Source: Xenopus tropicalis
Taxonomy: Eukaryota > Chordata > Amphibia > Anura > Pipidae
Direction: 5' to 3'
Assembly (NCBI RefSeq): GCF_000004195.4
Contig: NC_030681.2
Coordinates: forward strand, 141,232,006-141,296,005
Length of the DNA: 64,000 bases
Made by a program: the position numbers and the translations under genes. The notes under the pieces are model-generated. The model saw nothing but the letters and a program-made list of their open reading frames with translations. It had not been told where the DNA came from and ran no database searches. Shown here piece by piece: positions 10,251-22,745 of this stretch (position 1 is the first letter of the stretch; every line of letters starts with the position of its first letter).

Positions 10251-13169
10251 TTGTGTCTGTGGTGGGTTCACTTGGGGTTGAACTTGATGTACTTTGGTCT
10301 TTTTTGAACCCAACTTATCTATGCAACTTTGTATTTGCTATGGACTACTAGAATTGGTGCAAACTTACCAATTGTTATTAGATTAGCCTTGTGGTTTTTA
10401 GGATAGAACCTGCAGAGGTGGGCGTAATGTGTATGGCCCCTCATATTGGTCTTGAACTTGGCGATTATTTGCCACTGTCAATCACATTGGGTTGTTTACG
10501 CAGAGCAAGCGATTGGCCTTATGGCTGGCTGGTTGGATTCTTCTGTCAGTGTAAATGCTCACAGAATAGAAATAATGCTGTACACAAAAAAATGGAAAAT
10601 AAAGTACATTTTATGAAGCTTCAAAAGCCATAAGCAGGTCAAACTGTAAGGAGGACACAATTCTAAAGGGCAATTATGTCTTGGCGTAAGTGATTTGACA
10701 TTGTATTAATTAAGGAAATATGTTGAATCTGGCCTGCTTGTGATTCTTCAGTAATTACATTGTCCGATTCTCTCCTAATTAGGGATAATTTACAGCCAGC
10801 AAGTCACCAGCTAAATTAAAATGCACGGCACTGTATGTGCGGAAATGCTGCATATTAAGTATTGGGCAAGGGATATCTCTATATCAAAGAACAATGGAAA
10901 ACCTTGCAGCTGAAGAACAATTCATCAAAATATTGTTCTTTGCCTGGTTGTTGCTAGGTTGTTGCCATGAACCCAACTGACACGGGGGCAGCATGGTGGC
11001 AGATTAGCCTGGCTACTAGGTCCTAGGTTTAATTTCAGCCAGGGCACTATCTAAAAGGTGTTTGTATGTTGTATCTGTGTGGGTTTCATCTTGAGGTCTC
11101 GCATACTTCAGAAACATAGCAGACTCCTGATAAAATTAATAGGGATCTAAAGGGGCTATCTAATAAAAGGCCTTACATTTGCCCAGGATCAGTTACCCAT
11201 AGCAACCAATCAGCAAGCAGAATTTACTGGTCACCTGTTTAAAAGCATAAATCTTATTGGCTGCTATGGGGCATATTTAAAGTCTTTTATTACATATGGG
11301 GGTAAGATTGTAAGCACCTCTGGGGCACTGAATCATTTATAATCTCAGCGCTATATACATATCATGAATGTAATGAAATGGACATAATGGCAAATGTCTC
11401 AGTGGCTCAAGACAGGACAAATTTCATGGGGGTTGAGCCTCTACATTCATACTCCCATTGACTCACATAAATATAGGTAACTGCCAACAGTTGGGTAAAT
11501 GTGGATGACACAGAGTATAATGTCCCCCTGTTGCATAGTATAAGCATTCTAGAAGCCCCCAGGGAGGTTCATTAGTGGAGTAATGTCAATGGCTTAGTCT
11601 GTGACTGTCTGTGGCATCTTACAGAAGCCCCTTTGGCATTTGCCAGAATCTAAAGATTGCCACCTGGGCCTACTGGATGGCCAAAACCCAAAGGTCCACC
11701 AGAAAGGATCAAACATAAAGTTTATATATTTTTTAATGAATAGCTCAATGTGCCGGCCCTTTAAGCAACAGTTAATGCAAGTGTTTTGGAAGGCATTTGG
11801 GGTAAATATACTGTATATTCATATACCCAGCTAACCATCAAGGTGGTATGGATTAATGTGGACTCTCTGTAATGAAACCCATTGCTCTTGGTTCATGTGG
11901 GTGTAATTTAAGGTGTCTATTCCACTTCAATGGCTCCCAAACAAATTTCATTAGGAGCCTTCAAAAAGCATTTGAGGAGGAACATGTCTCTGCTGCCCTC
12001 AGTCATGAAGCCAACTGTGACTCTAAGGGGAAATTATATTTCCCAATAAACCTTTAGTATTAACTCCAAAAGGCAGTGACTGAGGAGAAGGTACATCTTG
12101 GTCTCTCTAAGGCTAATGAGATGTGTGAAAGTGAAGTCCATGTATTGCTTCTCCCCCACTACTCCAGTGAGCATTTCTCAGATGATTAATTTCCCCAACG
12201 CCTCCTTTGCCCACGGCAGTGTGTTGCTTGCCATTGTGTTGAGTGTTTCCCCAGCACCATGGATGTTAATCATTATACTTGCAATTGTACGGTGCCACCA
12301 CAAACTGAACGACGGGTGCTTTGTACCTAATCCTGATGCACACAGTAGCTACCAATTTCAATCCCATTAGATAAAATAGAATCTTCTGTATAGCTTGTAG
12401 CAGAGATAGGAATAGTAACACTACAACTCCCATCATGCTTGTAGTTTTCTAGGGGCTGCTGGTAAGTTTAGTTCTGTAGGTAGAAGATCTGGAACAGCTT
12501 GAAGGCTAAAGGTTGCCCTTCCATAAAAACAGCTTTGCGTAGCCCGGGAGTACAATGTAACAGGGCAGCAATATGGAGGCAATAAAGATCTCTCCATGAA
12601 TGGATTTAAAGAAACCAACTATTGACGGCTGATGGATTAGAACGCACTGGCTTGACTTCCTAATGTCTTTCTAGAACACTACATGGTTTATCCAGAAACA
12701 CACTGTGGGCATTATACTCCCTCTTCCAGTTTGTCCCTGCCTAATCCAGTTCTCTCCCCGAACTGCTGCTCCCTTCTCTCTGTTTATCTACCCCCCAAGA
12801 GCCCCCCAGAATCTCCTTAATCAGCATCTAGCCGGCTGCTGTCACAGCAAGAAAATTGATAGGATCTGCATTGCAGATGAATCACAAGAGCCAGATTAGC
12901 TGCTGATGTTGATGATGAAGCGTCCTCTCTCAGCTCCGCTGCTGTCTGCAGTTTTCTTTGTCTTCTGCTGTCTGCTTCTGTATACAAGCCAGTCAGACAC
13001 ATCACTTGCTGGTGCCAGACACATTCCAGCTGACAGACAGCCCAGCTTCTTAGGCACCAGCGCCATCTCCAGGTTAATGGAGAGCATTACATTGCTGCTA
13101 CTATGCATGCCTATGGCTATTACTGATTTGTTTACAAAAGGCATGCATAAAAACGCTCTCTCATAACGG
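10251..13169. other. Intergenic with repeat fragments
   Basis: There is a fragment of the 1155 repeat family on the minus strand near 10262-10325. A partly palindromic repeat lies at about 11160-11295 ('atagcaaccaatcagc' pairing with a later 'attggctgctatgg'). No exon is recognised. The open frame at 12906-13166 begins with a hydrophobic stretch but has no other support. Confidence 0.5.
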
Positions 13170-13172
13170 TAA

Positions 13173-13370
13173 GGGTGAAGACACACGGAGCTACTTAGTA
13201 GCTGCTACTTGTCACGGCTACTAAATGCCAGAAAATCCCTTGCCATAGACAATACTGAGAATTGCCTCTGCTAAAACACATGTAGTGACAGTTATCAGTA
13301 AATGATCAGCATTGTCTGTTTTTGTAGCCATGACAAGTAGCTGCTACTATAGCTCTGTGTGTCTTCACCC
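13173..13370. mobile_element. PIF/Harbinger-like MITE (GGGTGAAGACACAC)
   Basis: The termini gggtgaagacacac and gtgtgtcttcaccc are perfect inverted repeats, flanked by TAA on both sides (13170-13172, 13371-13373). A 3-bp TWA duplication is characteristic of the PIF/Harbinger superfamily. Inner sequence also pairs ('agtagctgctacttgtca' with a later 'tgacaagtagctgctact'). Other copies are at 24829 and 26297, with a fragment at the window's right edge. Confidence 0.85.
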
Positions 13371-13394
13371 TAAAAAATAAAATATTTTCCACAC

Positions 13395-13535
13395 TTATGT
13401 TATAAAAGGCACTAAGTCTGCCCAGGAGCAGTAACCTATAGCAACCAATCAGCAGGCAGAATTTACTGGTCACCTGTATAAAGCAAAAATCTTATTGGTT
13501 GCTATGGGTTACTGGCAAACTTGGTGCCTCTATGG
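13395..13535. repeat. Short palindromic repeat (ataaaaggcactaag...)
   Basis: The left half contains 'atagcaaccaatcagcagg' and the right half 'cttattggttgctatggg', so the element folds on itself. Related copies lie near 11160-11295 and, degraded, 22835-22950. Confidence 0.65.
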
Positions 13536-13558
13536 GGGGTTGTGATGGCAGTACTTGT

Positions 13559-14212
13559 GTAAAGGGGTTGTTCACCTTTAAATTATCTAATAGTATGACA
13601 ATTATTTTGCTTTTTGTTCAACAACTACCCAATGTGGGATTTCAGCAGCTATCTGGTTGCTAGGGTCTTGTTTACACTAACAACCAGGCAGTTGTATGAA
13701 GGAGACACAGGAACAGGAATAGGAGAGGAACTGAATATTAAAATTAGAAATATAAAGTAGCAATAGAAATGAAATGGTAAGCTCACAAAGTAAAACTAAA
13801 AAGCTACATAATGAACACATAAAGACCAATTTGCAAATTACATTGGCTATTTTGAGACAATTTGCAATTGCCCTTCATTTTTCAATATTTGTGGTTTTTA
13901 AACTATTTATCTTTTGTTTAGTAGCTCTCCAGTTTTCAATTTCAGCAGCTAACTGGTTGCTAGGGTCCAAATTATTTTAGCAACTAGGAAGTGGTTTGAA
14001 TGAGAGACTGGAATACGAATAGGAGAGGGCTGAATAGGAATATAAGTAGTAAAAGATGACAATAGCAATAAAACTGTAGCCTCTCATAGCAACAGCTTAT
14101 GGGCTGCCGGGGTCAGTGACCCCCATTTGAAAGTTTGAAAAAATGAAGACCAGTTAAGAACTGAATATTCTATAACATATTTAATATTACCTTTCAGATG
14201 AACTATCCCTTA
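13559..14212. mobile_element. T2-type MITE (aaaggggttgttcacc)
   Basis: The left end (taaaggggttgttcaccttt) and right end (gatgaactatcccttaa) are imperfect inverted repeats of the TTAAAGGRR type known for Xenopus T2 (Kolobok-related) MITEs. The interior holds two related halves, seen as repeated 'tttcagcagctaWctggttg' segments at about 13640 and 13940. No open frame is credible. Confidence 0.7.
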
Positions 14213-14592
14213 ATATATATATCAATAACATACCCTGAAACCCTGTCATTTCTAATCTGTAAAATACATAAATCTTAAGGAAACAGGACAGATTCCAATG
14301 TCCAACCAGGAGAGGATAAAAATGTTCAATTTCCAGACTATTTCCCCTTGGAAAAATCATTTCCCTTTATTTCCTCCTCACAGCGGGAAACCTCCTTCTA
14401 GGAACATCCATTTCACTCATGAAGCACTCACGGAAATATCTGGAAACTGGAGCCGCGTTGTTCTTCCTAATCAGCCAGTTGTAGTGAGGGTCCCGCATCT
14501 CCCCTAACAGAAACCCCTTGAGGCTTATGCTCGAGAAACCCTTTGAGTTTCAAGGTTGAACCAACCAAGGTTACACCAACATCTTTGTTTTC

Positions 14593-15013
14593 TTAAAGGA
14601 ACAGTAACACCAAAAAATGAAAGAACTTAATAAAGTAATAAAAATATAATGCACTGTTGCCCTGCACTGGTACAGCTGGTGTGTTTGCTACAGTAACACT
14701 ACTATAGTTTATATAATAAGCTGCTGTGTAGCCCCGGGGGCAGCCATTCAAGCTGGAAAAAAGGAGAAAAGGCACAGGTTACATAGCAGATAACAGATAA
14801 GTTCTGTAGAATACAATAGTGTTTTATCTGTTATCTGCTATGTGCCTGTGCCTTTTCTCCTTTGAATGGCTGCCTCCATGGCTACATAGCAGCTTATTTA
14901 TATAAATTATAGTAGACTTTCTAACACACAACTTTTACCAGTGCAGGGCAGCAGCACATTATATTTTAGTTATTTTTATACACTTTCATTTTTTGGTGTT
15001 ACTGTTCCTTTAA
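14593..15013. mobile_element. T2-type MITE (TTAAAGGAACAGTAACACC)
   Basis: Left end ttaaaggaacagtaacacca and right end tggtgttactgttcctttaa are exact inverted complements, including the TTAA. Inside, 'gcagataacagataa' pairs with a later 'ttatctgttatctgc'. Another full copy is at 51156-51556 and a short relative at 44340-44477. Confidence 0.9.
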
Positions 15014-15809
15014 GGTTGCACGTTCCTATTTATCCTCTGCTTCTATATCACAACTCTGTTATGGTTCCCTGGTAATTATAGTATATACTGGGCAGGGAAC
15101 CAATAGAGTGCAAGCTCCCATATATGTTACCATGCTACAATATGATTTCATATTTGAGAGAAAAAGTAGATTTTGTCAGAAAGTCAGGATTTTTTTTTAA
15201 CAGAATTTGGATTTCAGTACATATGTAGCTGTGTAAAATGTGTTTTATACTAAAAATTGCCATCGCAGAGCCAATCATTTTTACGTTGGAAGAGACGTCA
15301 GTGCAACACAAGGGCTCATATACAAATTGTCCACAAGTGCAATTGTGGTCCCTGCAATTTCTCGCAGTCAGTTGCACATAAAACCACTTTCATTAAAGGT
15401 ACTTGTGCCAAAATGTGCTCCTCACACTTCTGTATTGCTGCATCCGGCGCCACTCGGCCCTTCCTGCCTCCCATTCCCATTGTCCACATTTTGCTATTGG
15501 CGAATTGTTTTGCGAAACTTCTGTAAAAACAAATTTTCCTGCGGAGAATTGGGTGCAGTCGCGTCAAAAATGTGCATGATTGTGTCAAAATTGGGCTCAG
15601 TTGCCTCAAGAATGGGCGCAGTCGCGCAAAAAATGGGCGCGGGCACGTCAAATAAGACGCAGGCGATAAGAAAATAGTGCAACAAATGCGTTTCATTACT
15701 TTTTCGCTGTTTTGTGAACTTTACGGCAAAGCAAAATGGGACAGATTCGCTCATCACTACTGATGAACCCTGGAGTACTGCCTCCTCCCACAAGGTGCTT
15801 GCTGCAGGG
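15014..15809. repeat. Degenerate repeat with ttcgctcatcacta end
   Basis: At about 15540-15660 there is a degenerate short tandem repeat built on 'gtcaaaaatgggcgca'-like units. The block ends at 15757 with 'ttcgctcatcacta', a terminus also present at 2650. This points to a decayed non-autonomous element. The overlapping open frames on both strands here have no domain. Confidence 0.4.
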
Positions 15810-16255
15810 TTCCTATCATGCACAACATCAATAGGTGCATCACACTTGCAGGGTCAGACTGGGCCATCGAGACATCGGGACACCAGGAAAAAAACGGTGG
15901 CCCCCTCCCCTGACCGCCGGTGTCCTCCCCTGACGCATTTCACTTATGCCGAAAGGGGCCCCTGAGGGGGGTTAGGGGGGCGTGGTGGGGGACGTGGCCA
16001 GCGGGGGCACCTTGGGGGTGCGGGGCCCCTGGGGCGGCCCAGACCCAACCCCTATTGGCACTCCCCCGCCCGCAGGTGTCCCTCCCCTGACACGTTTCAC
16101 TTACGCGCAATCAGGGTAGGACGTCACCCAATGGCTAGGGCCCCTATTGGGGGGGTTAAGGGGGCACCCCTGCGGGGGACACGGCCGGTAGGGGCATCTT
16201 GGGAGGTGCGGGGCAGCCCCAATGTGCCCTGCACCCCCCAGTCCAACCCCTGAGT
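15810..16255. repeat. GC-rich repeat, two tandem related blocks
   Basis: The segment begins with 'gggtcagactgggcc' and contains two related blocks: 'gtcctcccctgacgcatttcac' near 15921 and 'gtccctcccctgacacgtttc' near 16077, each followed by a G-rich '...ggggcacc' stretch. The block's composition contrasts sharply with the AT-rich flanks. Confidence 0.55.
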
Positions 16256-16567
16256 ATTGCTGTGCAGAGTATTTAACAAAAATTAGTAGAAACTTCCAGT
16301 GAAATATGCTGCTATATCTATTTCTACTGAATTGATTGCGGAATAATTTTTTCAAAACCCCTTGCTCAGTAAAACTATTTTATTCTTTTAAATTGTATTC
16401 ATTTTCATTAAAAAATTTCAAAAACGATATACAAATAAAATGAATTATGTTTCATATTAATGTTTTTATTGTGATAATTTGGCCCCATGGGAGAACTGTT
16501 TCACTTATCTTTTAAAACACGGGTAATATTTTCATTAATAAATAATTCTGTGCAGAGTATTCCTATA

Positions 16568-17205
16568 CAGGTATTGGACCCCTTATCCGGAAACCCGTTA
16601 TCCACAAAGCTCCGAATTACGGAATGCCCGTCTCCAATAGACTCCATTTTAATCAAATAATTCAGAATTTTAAAACTGATTTCCTTTTTCTATGTAGAAA
16701 TAAAACAGAACCTTGTAATTGATTCCAACTAAGATATAATTACCCCTTATTGGGGCAGAACAGCCTATTGGGTTTATTTCATGGTTAAATGATTCCCTTT
16801 TCTCTGTAATAATAAAACAGTACCTGTACTTGATCCCAACTAAGATATAATTACCCCTTATTGGGGCAGAACAGTCCTATTGGGTTTATTTAATGGTTAA
16901 ATGATTCCCTTTTCTCTGTAATAATAAAACAGTACCTGTACTTGATCCCAACTAAGATATAATTAACCCTTATTGGGGGCAGAACAGCCCTATTGGGTTT
17001 ATTTCATGGTTAAATGATTCCCTTTTCTCTGTAATAATAAAACAGTACCTGTACTTGATCCCAACTAAGATATAATTACCCCTTATTGGATGCAAAACAA
17101 TCCTATTGGGTTTAATTAATGTTTTATTGATTTCAAATTACGGAAAGACCCCTTATCCGGAATACCCTTGGTCCGGAGCATTCTGGATAATAGGTCCTAT
17201 ACCTG
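16568..17205 (+). mobile_element. TA-flanked MITE with internal 113-bp tandem units
   Basis: The ends caggtattggacc and ggtcctatacctg are inverted, with TA at 16566-16567 and 17206-17207. It carries about four copies of the 113-bp internal unit, same orientation as the element at 388. No coding capacity. Confidence 0.88.
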
Positions 17206-17428
17206 TATTAATTTTACTTAGTAAAAACTTACAGTGAAATTAAATGTAAAGGAGACATATTGGACATGTAGGGATCTCCAAAAGTAATCCCTTAGGTGGG
17301 TTCCCGTTAGACAGGCACTAAAGGGTGACCCTGTGGGATTTGGACACCTAAGGTGGTCCTGTAAGTTTATGGGCTTAGAGGGAGTTTCCCTGCAGTTCAG
17401 ACAGCAGCCACTGGGTGGTGTGTTGGGA

Positions 17429-17436
17429 TATAAAAG
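17429..17436 (+). promoter_or_regulatory. TATA box of the putative LTR
   Basis: The sequence TATAAAAG lies about 160 bp into the putative LTR and is followed by GC-richer sequence. This is where a U3 promoter would be expected. Confidence 0.45.
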
Positions 17437-17850
17437 GGGATGACTTCCATGTTCAGCAGGTTTTTAGTCCTGGGACCTCGCTCTAGGAGTGACAGGCAGG
17501 AAAATAAGTATGGGCAGAAGTAGCCCCACCAAGAGTAAGAGGGGTTAAAACCCCCCAGCACTCATGGCTGGAGTTTAGGGCATGTAGTGGCTAGTTAGGT
17601 GACCATACCAGGAGATTCCTAATCAAAGGCTACTTAGGCATGAGTACCGGGGTGAGGCCTTGTGGAGGGTCAGCCTGGCGGGAGTACCAGGGAGAGCCCT
17701 GAGAGAGGGTCTCCTGGCGAGAGTACCAGGGGGAGCTCCTACATAGGATCACCTGGTGGGAGTACCGGGGGGAGCCCTGAGAAAGAGGTTCTCTGAGAAG
17801 TGTCACCGTAACTGTTCATGTATTATACCCTGGAAGTCCTGCCTGCTCTC

Positions 17851-17856
17851 AATAAA
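17851..17856 (+). terminator. AATAAA poly(A) signal of the putative LTR
   Basis: AATAAA lies about 420 bp downstream of the TATA box, on the same strand and followed by a T-rich 'gttcatctggtcc' stretch. Confidence 0.4.
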
Positions 17857-18671
17857 GCAAGTTCATCTGGTCCATCATCATAACCAGTGTCTTGACTCTT
17901 CATACCCAGAGGATCCTCAACTGCCTCGTAAGCAGCTACCCCAAGGGAGGGGAAAGGTACCGGGAGTTACAGGGAGTCCCTGTCCAAGGAGGACTTCACA
18001 GAGTTTCCCAAGGAGGGGAGTTATAGTTCTACCTACCCTGGGTGGAGGCACGCCAGTAATATTGTACCTCTTGCCCCATAGTGAGTGGGGGCTCAGAGCT
18101 CCTGTAGCATCAAAAGTAAGCCATTGGAGGCACCAGTAGCAGCACCGTTCTAAAGTGGGCTACAGATAAATGGAAAAAACCCTCATTTTGTAGGCAGTTA
18201 TGAATAAAATACGGTGCTGGTTTCACTTTGGGCTGAAATTGAATACTGGCTGCAAAAATTGCCCCTTTATTGGAGCTCCCTATAGATCCTATCAGGTCTC
18301 TGTCCGTGTTTCAAATGAAGGGTGGGCGTGTCCTAACAGTCCCTACCAGAAGCACAGTAGGAGGGGGAGAGCCAATCACAGCCTTGCACTCACACAATCA
18401 AAGACAGGCTTCAGTTCCTTAACAGGTCAGCCTAGCTACTGATTGGTTCCTATCCTACAGTGCCTGTACTGAGTGCAGCTGGCCCCCCTGCACATCCAGA
18501 GAATTCAGCCAACAGGAAGTGGAACAGATGGGTGGGGCTAGTGGGGTTTTGGTGGAATTTTCTGAATAAATCAGTCCAAAACAACTTTTTTTTAATCACA
18601 ACCCTTCTATATCCAGAGGAGTATAATTCATTGCTACATTCATCATTATTATATGATATGTCTCCTTTAAA

Positions 18672-19804
18672 AATAAAGGGTTCCCTATTGAAAAAATCCC
18701 TTTAATGTTTATGTTCTAGCTGGATCTCAGATTAAACATGACTTATTTTTGAAATCCGTATTACTTCTAGTCAAGCGCAAAACATGATTAGAGTCAGATG
18801 GAGATTCCCTACAAAGACTGAAAAAGATATCAACCTGCCAAAACGTTATCCAATAGATAAGAAATGGAAATAGATAGAAATCGCTCTATATTGCCTTAGA
18901 CACCTGCCATTTAATTTAATTTTGCCAATATTGTATTTATGATTATTGTCAGGAAAATGTACGAGTCATTGGAGCAGTGTGAAAACGAGACGACTTGGAT
19001 GAAGACGCCCTGTGTTTTATAAAAAGACAAGTCCCCGGTCAAAGAGAAATGATGTGCTTGTCTCCGATTGGGAATATAATTGGCTGTAGGAGCTAATTCA
19101 GCAGGACGAGCTGATCTGAGCCATCTGTTCCTAATGTAATTAAATAAAGGCTCTGTAATCAGTGCGGCTGCGCTCATTTATTTCATCTTTCCCAATTTTG
19201 AATCCATTAGTGCCGAGCGAGATAAAGAATTTCCCGGTCATTTTTGTCCATATCAACACTAGGAAGCGGCAGTTTCGCCGAGAGGCCAGCACAAATGGGA
19301 ATGTGCTTATGTGCGCACAAAGCTTTCATTTTCAGAGCAATTAGGCGCTAAGATGTGGCTCATTCAATGATGAGGCTTTTTATTTCTATTGCTGAGGAAC
19401 AAAAGGAAAGTTATGTCTTTTTCAGGGAGCTGCTACTGACGTGATTTTAGATGTATCAAAGCAGATTAAGGTTTGTTGTGTGAGAGGAGTCCTGACAATT
19501 GCCATGCAGTGAGCATTATAATCATGTCGTTAATGTTGAAGCAGGAGAGCAGAATGAAACGGAGGTTTTTATTGGCAACAGCAACCTAGAAACCGATACA
19601 GACACAAATTCTTCCCCAGCCCTTCCCCTGCTCATCTCATCCATTGTTGGACAGGAGACCCAAGGGCCCACTGGAGGGCATACAATAGAGGGGGATTGAT
19701 CAATGCACATTCCCTGGTCCCGTTTCATAAGTAAATTATCTATGTTAGTGCGTTTATTTACTAAAAAACACTGCCCATGACTTTTTGAAGGCATAAGACC
19801 ACCA
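18672..19804. other. Intergenic, no gene seen
   Basis: The sequence is largely unique-looking and has only short open frames. I found no exon or repeat that I could name. Confidence 0.5.
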
Positions 19805-20272
19805 TTAAAGGAGAAGGAAAGGCTAATAAAGAGTTAATCTCAAGCTGCAGGCATACCTTCAGTTCTCTCAATAGTGCCCTTAAGGCTCCCCATATTTCTC
19901 CCGTTAAGATGATCAGAAGCCAGACAGGAAGAAAAAATGCTGAGCTGTGTAAAGAAAGTTCCCATAATGCCTCACTCCTGCACCAAAACCGAGACCGAGA
20001 ATTGTACATGCGCAGAGAGTTAGAGTCAGCTTTCTGCTGATTGGCTCAGATCAACATTCCTAAGGGGGGGGAGTTCTTAGCATTCTTGAGGGAGGAGGGA
20101 GCAGGAGAGGGGAGAGAGGAGGGAGCTGCATGTCTCTGGCACATGAATTACAGACACAAGAAATCTTTTGACAGAGAAGTCAGTGCAGTGTTTCTGTGAG
20201 TGCTTATGGCTGTATTTACATAGAGCTTTTTAGATAAAGCTTACTTAGTTTTTACCTTTCATTCTCCTTTAA
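19805..20272 (-). mobile_element. T2-type MITE (TTAAAGGAGAAGGAAAG)
   Basis: The ends ttaaaggagaaggaaagg and cctttcattctcctttaa are inverted, with TTAA at both edges. Its right part ('tatggctgtatttacatag', 'agcttacttagtttttacc') matches the left part of the copy at 32258 in inverted orientation. No coding capacity. Confidence 0.85.
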
Positions 20273-21929
20273 AGGGACAGGTGTGGGGGTGCTGCAACCA
20301 CATGGAAGTTTGGCCATTCTTCCTGCAGAGTAGCTCTGCTAGAGGACCTAGCCTTTAGAGCCACCAACCACCTCCATCTGTCACTCACATACCTGCTGCA
20401 CAGCCCTGGAGCAACTGGGCGCACTGGGATCTATCCTAATGGGCCAGTCCCACACTGATCTCTGAAAAGTTGTAGTTTCGATGATTGTTTTCAAATTTGA
20501 TTTTAGATTTGGTTCACTGGTTAGAAAGACTTCTTGTGGACAAATGATTGTATCTGTTGCCATGTTGCGGCCAACAACATGAAACAGTCTTGCTTGGAGA
20601 GCATAGAGATAAGAGGCAAGCAGAATGAAGCTAAGGTAGACTTTGTTGCTAGGGTACAGTTTGTAGAGCAGCCAGGTTTGAAAAAGTCTAATGAAACACC
20701 AGCCAACTATTTCAGCCAATGAGGACTATTCCCGAAGATGCCTGTAGCCATCTACCCATACTCTTGCGTGGTATTCTGTAAATCCTGGAGCTCTCACGGG
20801 ACCTGCTCCACGGCTATGTACAACCATAAGAATGAAAATTCCTCTTCCACCTTTGATCCGGGACTTCTGCTGGTAGGAAATTGCCCAGATTGCCCTATAC
20901 TGACAGTGCCTGAACTACATGAATGACATGGCACTACTTACATGGGGAAAATTAACCCCAGTTCTCATGGTGGTGGAGAATAGTGATGAGCAAATCTGTA
21001 TAAAAGCACTCGGCCTTTGACCTTGTACTTTTTATATGGTCTTGAGTTATACTATCCTTATAATAAACGAATGCCACCAATATCCATATAAATGGTTCTT
21101 AGTGATGTCAGTTATAATCGGTGCTTAGTGATGGTTTCACATGAATTATTTACCTCCTGTAGTAAAACATTAGGACATAAGAAGTCACCTCAGCTCCATT
21201 ACCCTCACTTGGCTCCAAAGCTCTTGGCCCTCAACCATTTTCCTTCAGATGGTCATGGAATTCCACAGTGATTTATAACATCCTTACATTTTACGATAAC
21301 AGGCACATTATTCACTATATGCTGCCACTGATAGTACATGAATAATGTGGAAAAAGGCTCGGATTTGTCCAAATCCTGAATTAGTGGCATTTTTTTACTA
21401 CACGCCAGATCAATGATCTACTCAGGAACTGCTGAATCTGAACATTGTCTTTCAATGGTGTATCTATCACAGTTTCTGCTTCACAGGGGAAAAAAAGCAG
21501 CTTTTTGTGGTTGCCATGGAAACTAAGATCCCAAGAACAGGTTGTGAGGTTTTGCATTCCAGGCACAGCATTTAGGAGAATTTAGGAATAGCGAGTGTGA
21601 CACAATGAGCGGAAATGTGCATCCCATAAATGCCGAGCTCGGCCTGCTTTCAATTTCTCTCTCTTTGACTTTAACTCGCAACATATGCATTCTGGAAGTT
21701 AATACTGATGTGGCCATAAAACAACATCCTATGTTTCTACTTCAGGTTACACTAAAAGGCCAGTGACTTACTGCTGACACTGGAAGTATAATAGAACAGC
21801 TTTTTTTTAAAACTAAATCTATACAGGTTTAAGGGGATTTTCTCTATTTTTAAATATAAACACCAACATTCCTGGCATTATGTTTTGATAACAATTTTTG
21901 CAAACATCCTCATTTTGCAATAAACCACC
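20273..21929. other. Intergenic, no gene seen
   Basis: It holds a 113-residue open frame on the minus strand (20381-20719) and shorter frames on the plus strand. I recognise no domain or splice context. A 'tagtgatgagcaaatctgt' MITE-terminus remnant sits near 20983. Confidence 0.5.
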
Positions 21930-22745
21930 GACTGGCTGATACGGCATCAGCAAACAGGGCTGGATTTAGGTCCATTGTTACACTAGGTACCAGACCTCAA
22001 CCAAGCTTCCTACACACCATCCACTGACTGATATGGCATCGACAGATAAAACTTTCCAACTGGCAAACAGGGCTGGATTTAGGTTTATTGCTATTCTAGG
22101 TACCAGACCTCAACCAAGCGTCCTCATTTTCCGATATACAATCCACTAGCTGATATGGCATCGACATATAAACATTTCCACTTGCCCGGCAAACAGGGCT
22201 GGAATTAGGCTCATTGCTATACTAGGTACCAGATCTCAACCAAGTGTCCTCATTTTCCAATACACCATCTGCCGGCTGATATGGCATTGACAGATAAGAC
22301 TTTCCAACTTGCCCGGCAAACAGGGCTGGATTTAGGTTCATTGCTATACTAGGTACCAGACCTCAACCAAGCTTCATTATCCGATAAACCATCCACTGGC
22401 TGATATAGCATCAACAGATGACACTTTCCAGCTTGCCCAGCAAACAGGGCTGGATTTAGGTCCATTGTTACACTAGATACCAGACCTCAACCAAGCTTCA
22501 TTTTCTGATACACCATGCACTGGCTGATATGGCATGGACAGATAACACTTTCCAACTTGCCCAGCAAACAGGGCTGGATTTAGGTTAATTGCTATACTAG
22601 GTACCAGAACTCAACCAAGCTTCATTTTCCGATACACCATGCACTGGCTGATATGGAATGGACAGATAACACTTTCTAACTTGCCTGGCAAACAGGGCTG
22701 GATTTTGGTTCATTGCTATACTAGATAGCAGACCTCATACATGCG
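21930..22745 (+). repeat. About 124-bp tandem repeat, 7 copies
   Basis: The phrase 'caaacagggctggatttagg' recurs at about 21951, 22064, 22190, 22317, 22441, 22565 and 22689, giving steps of 113 to 127 bp and mostly 124. Each unit also contains 'ggctgatatggcat' and 'aggtaccagacctcaacc'. Copies differ by a few percent with small indels. Confidence 0.92.

Larger units (their letters stand above)
17267..18164 (+). mobile_element. Putative solo LTR (about 898 bp)
   Basis: The segment begins TGTAGGGATC and ends GGGCTACA, giving the TG...CA termini and short TGTAG/CTACA inverted repeat of an LTR. It contains a TATA box at 17429-17436 and an AATAAA at 17851-17856, in the order expected of U3-R-U5. 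It sits inside a MITE end, so its boundaries are partly set by the interrupted host element. The flanking bases (ggaca, gataa) do not form a clean target duplication. No internal retroelement genes are present. It could be from a Gypsy/ERV-like or other LTR element; I cannot say which. Confidence 0.55.
17247..18671. mobile_element. MITE with aaaggagacatat ends, split by an LTR
   Basis: The left end taaaggagacatattgga (17247) and the right end atatgatatgtctccttta (ending at 18671) are inverted repeats of a T2-like MITE. Between them, 17267-18164 is a foreign insert that starts TGTAG and ends CTACA. The rest of the MITE (18165-18671) contains no gene. Confidence 0.65.

Noticed and set aside
12906..13166. 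86-codon frame with hydrophobic, signal-like N-terminus
   Set aside because: No homology I recognise, overlaps an antisense frame of similar size, and no promoter or splice context.
20381..20719. 112-codon minus-strand frame
   Set aside because: No recognisable domain, overlapped by another frame on each strand; likely chance.
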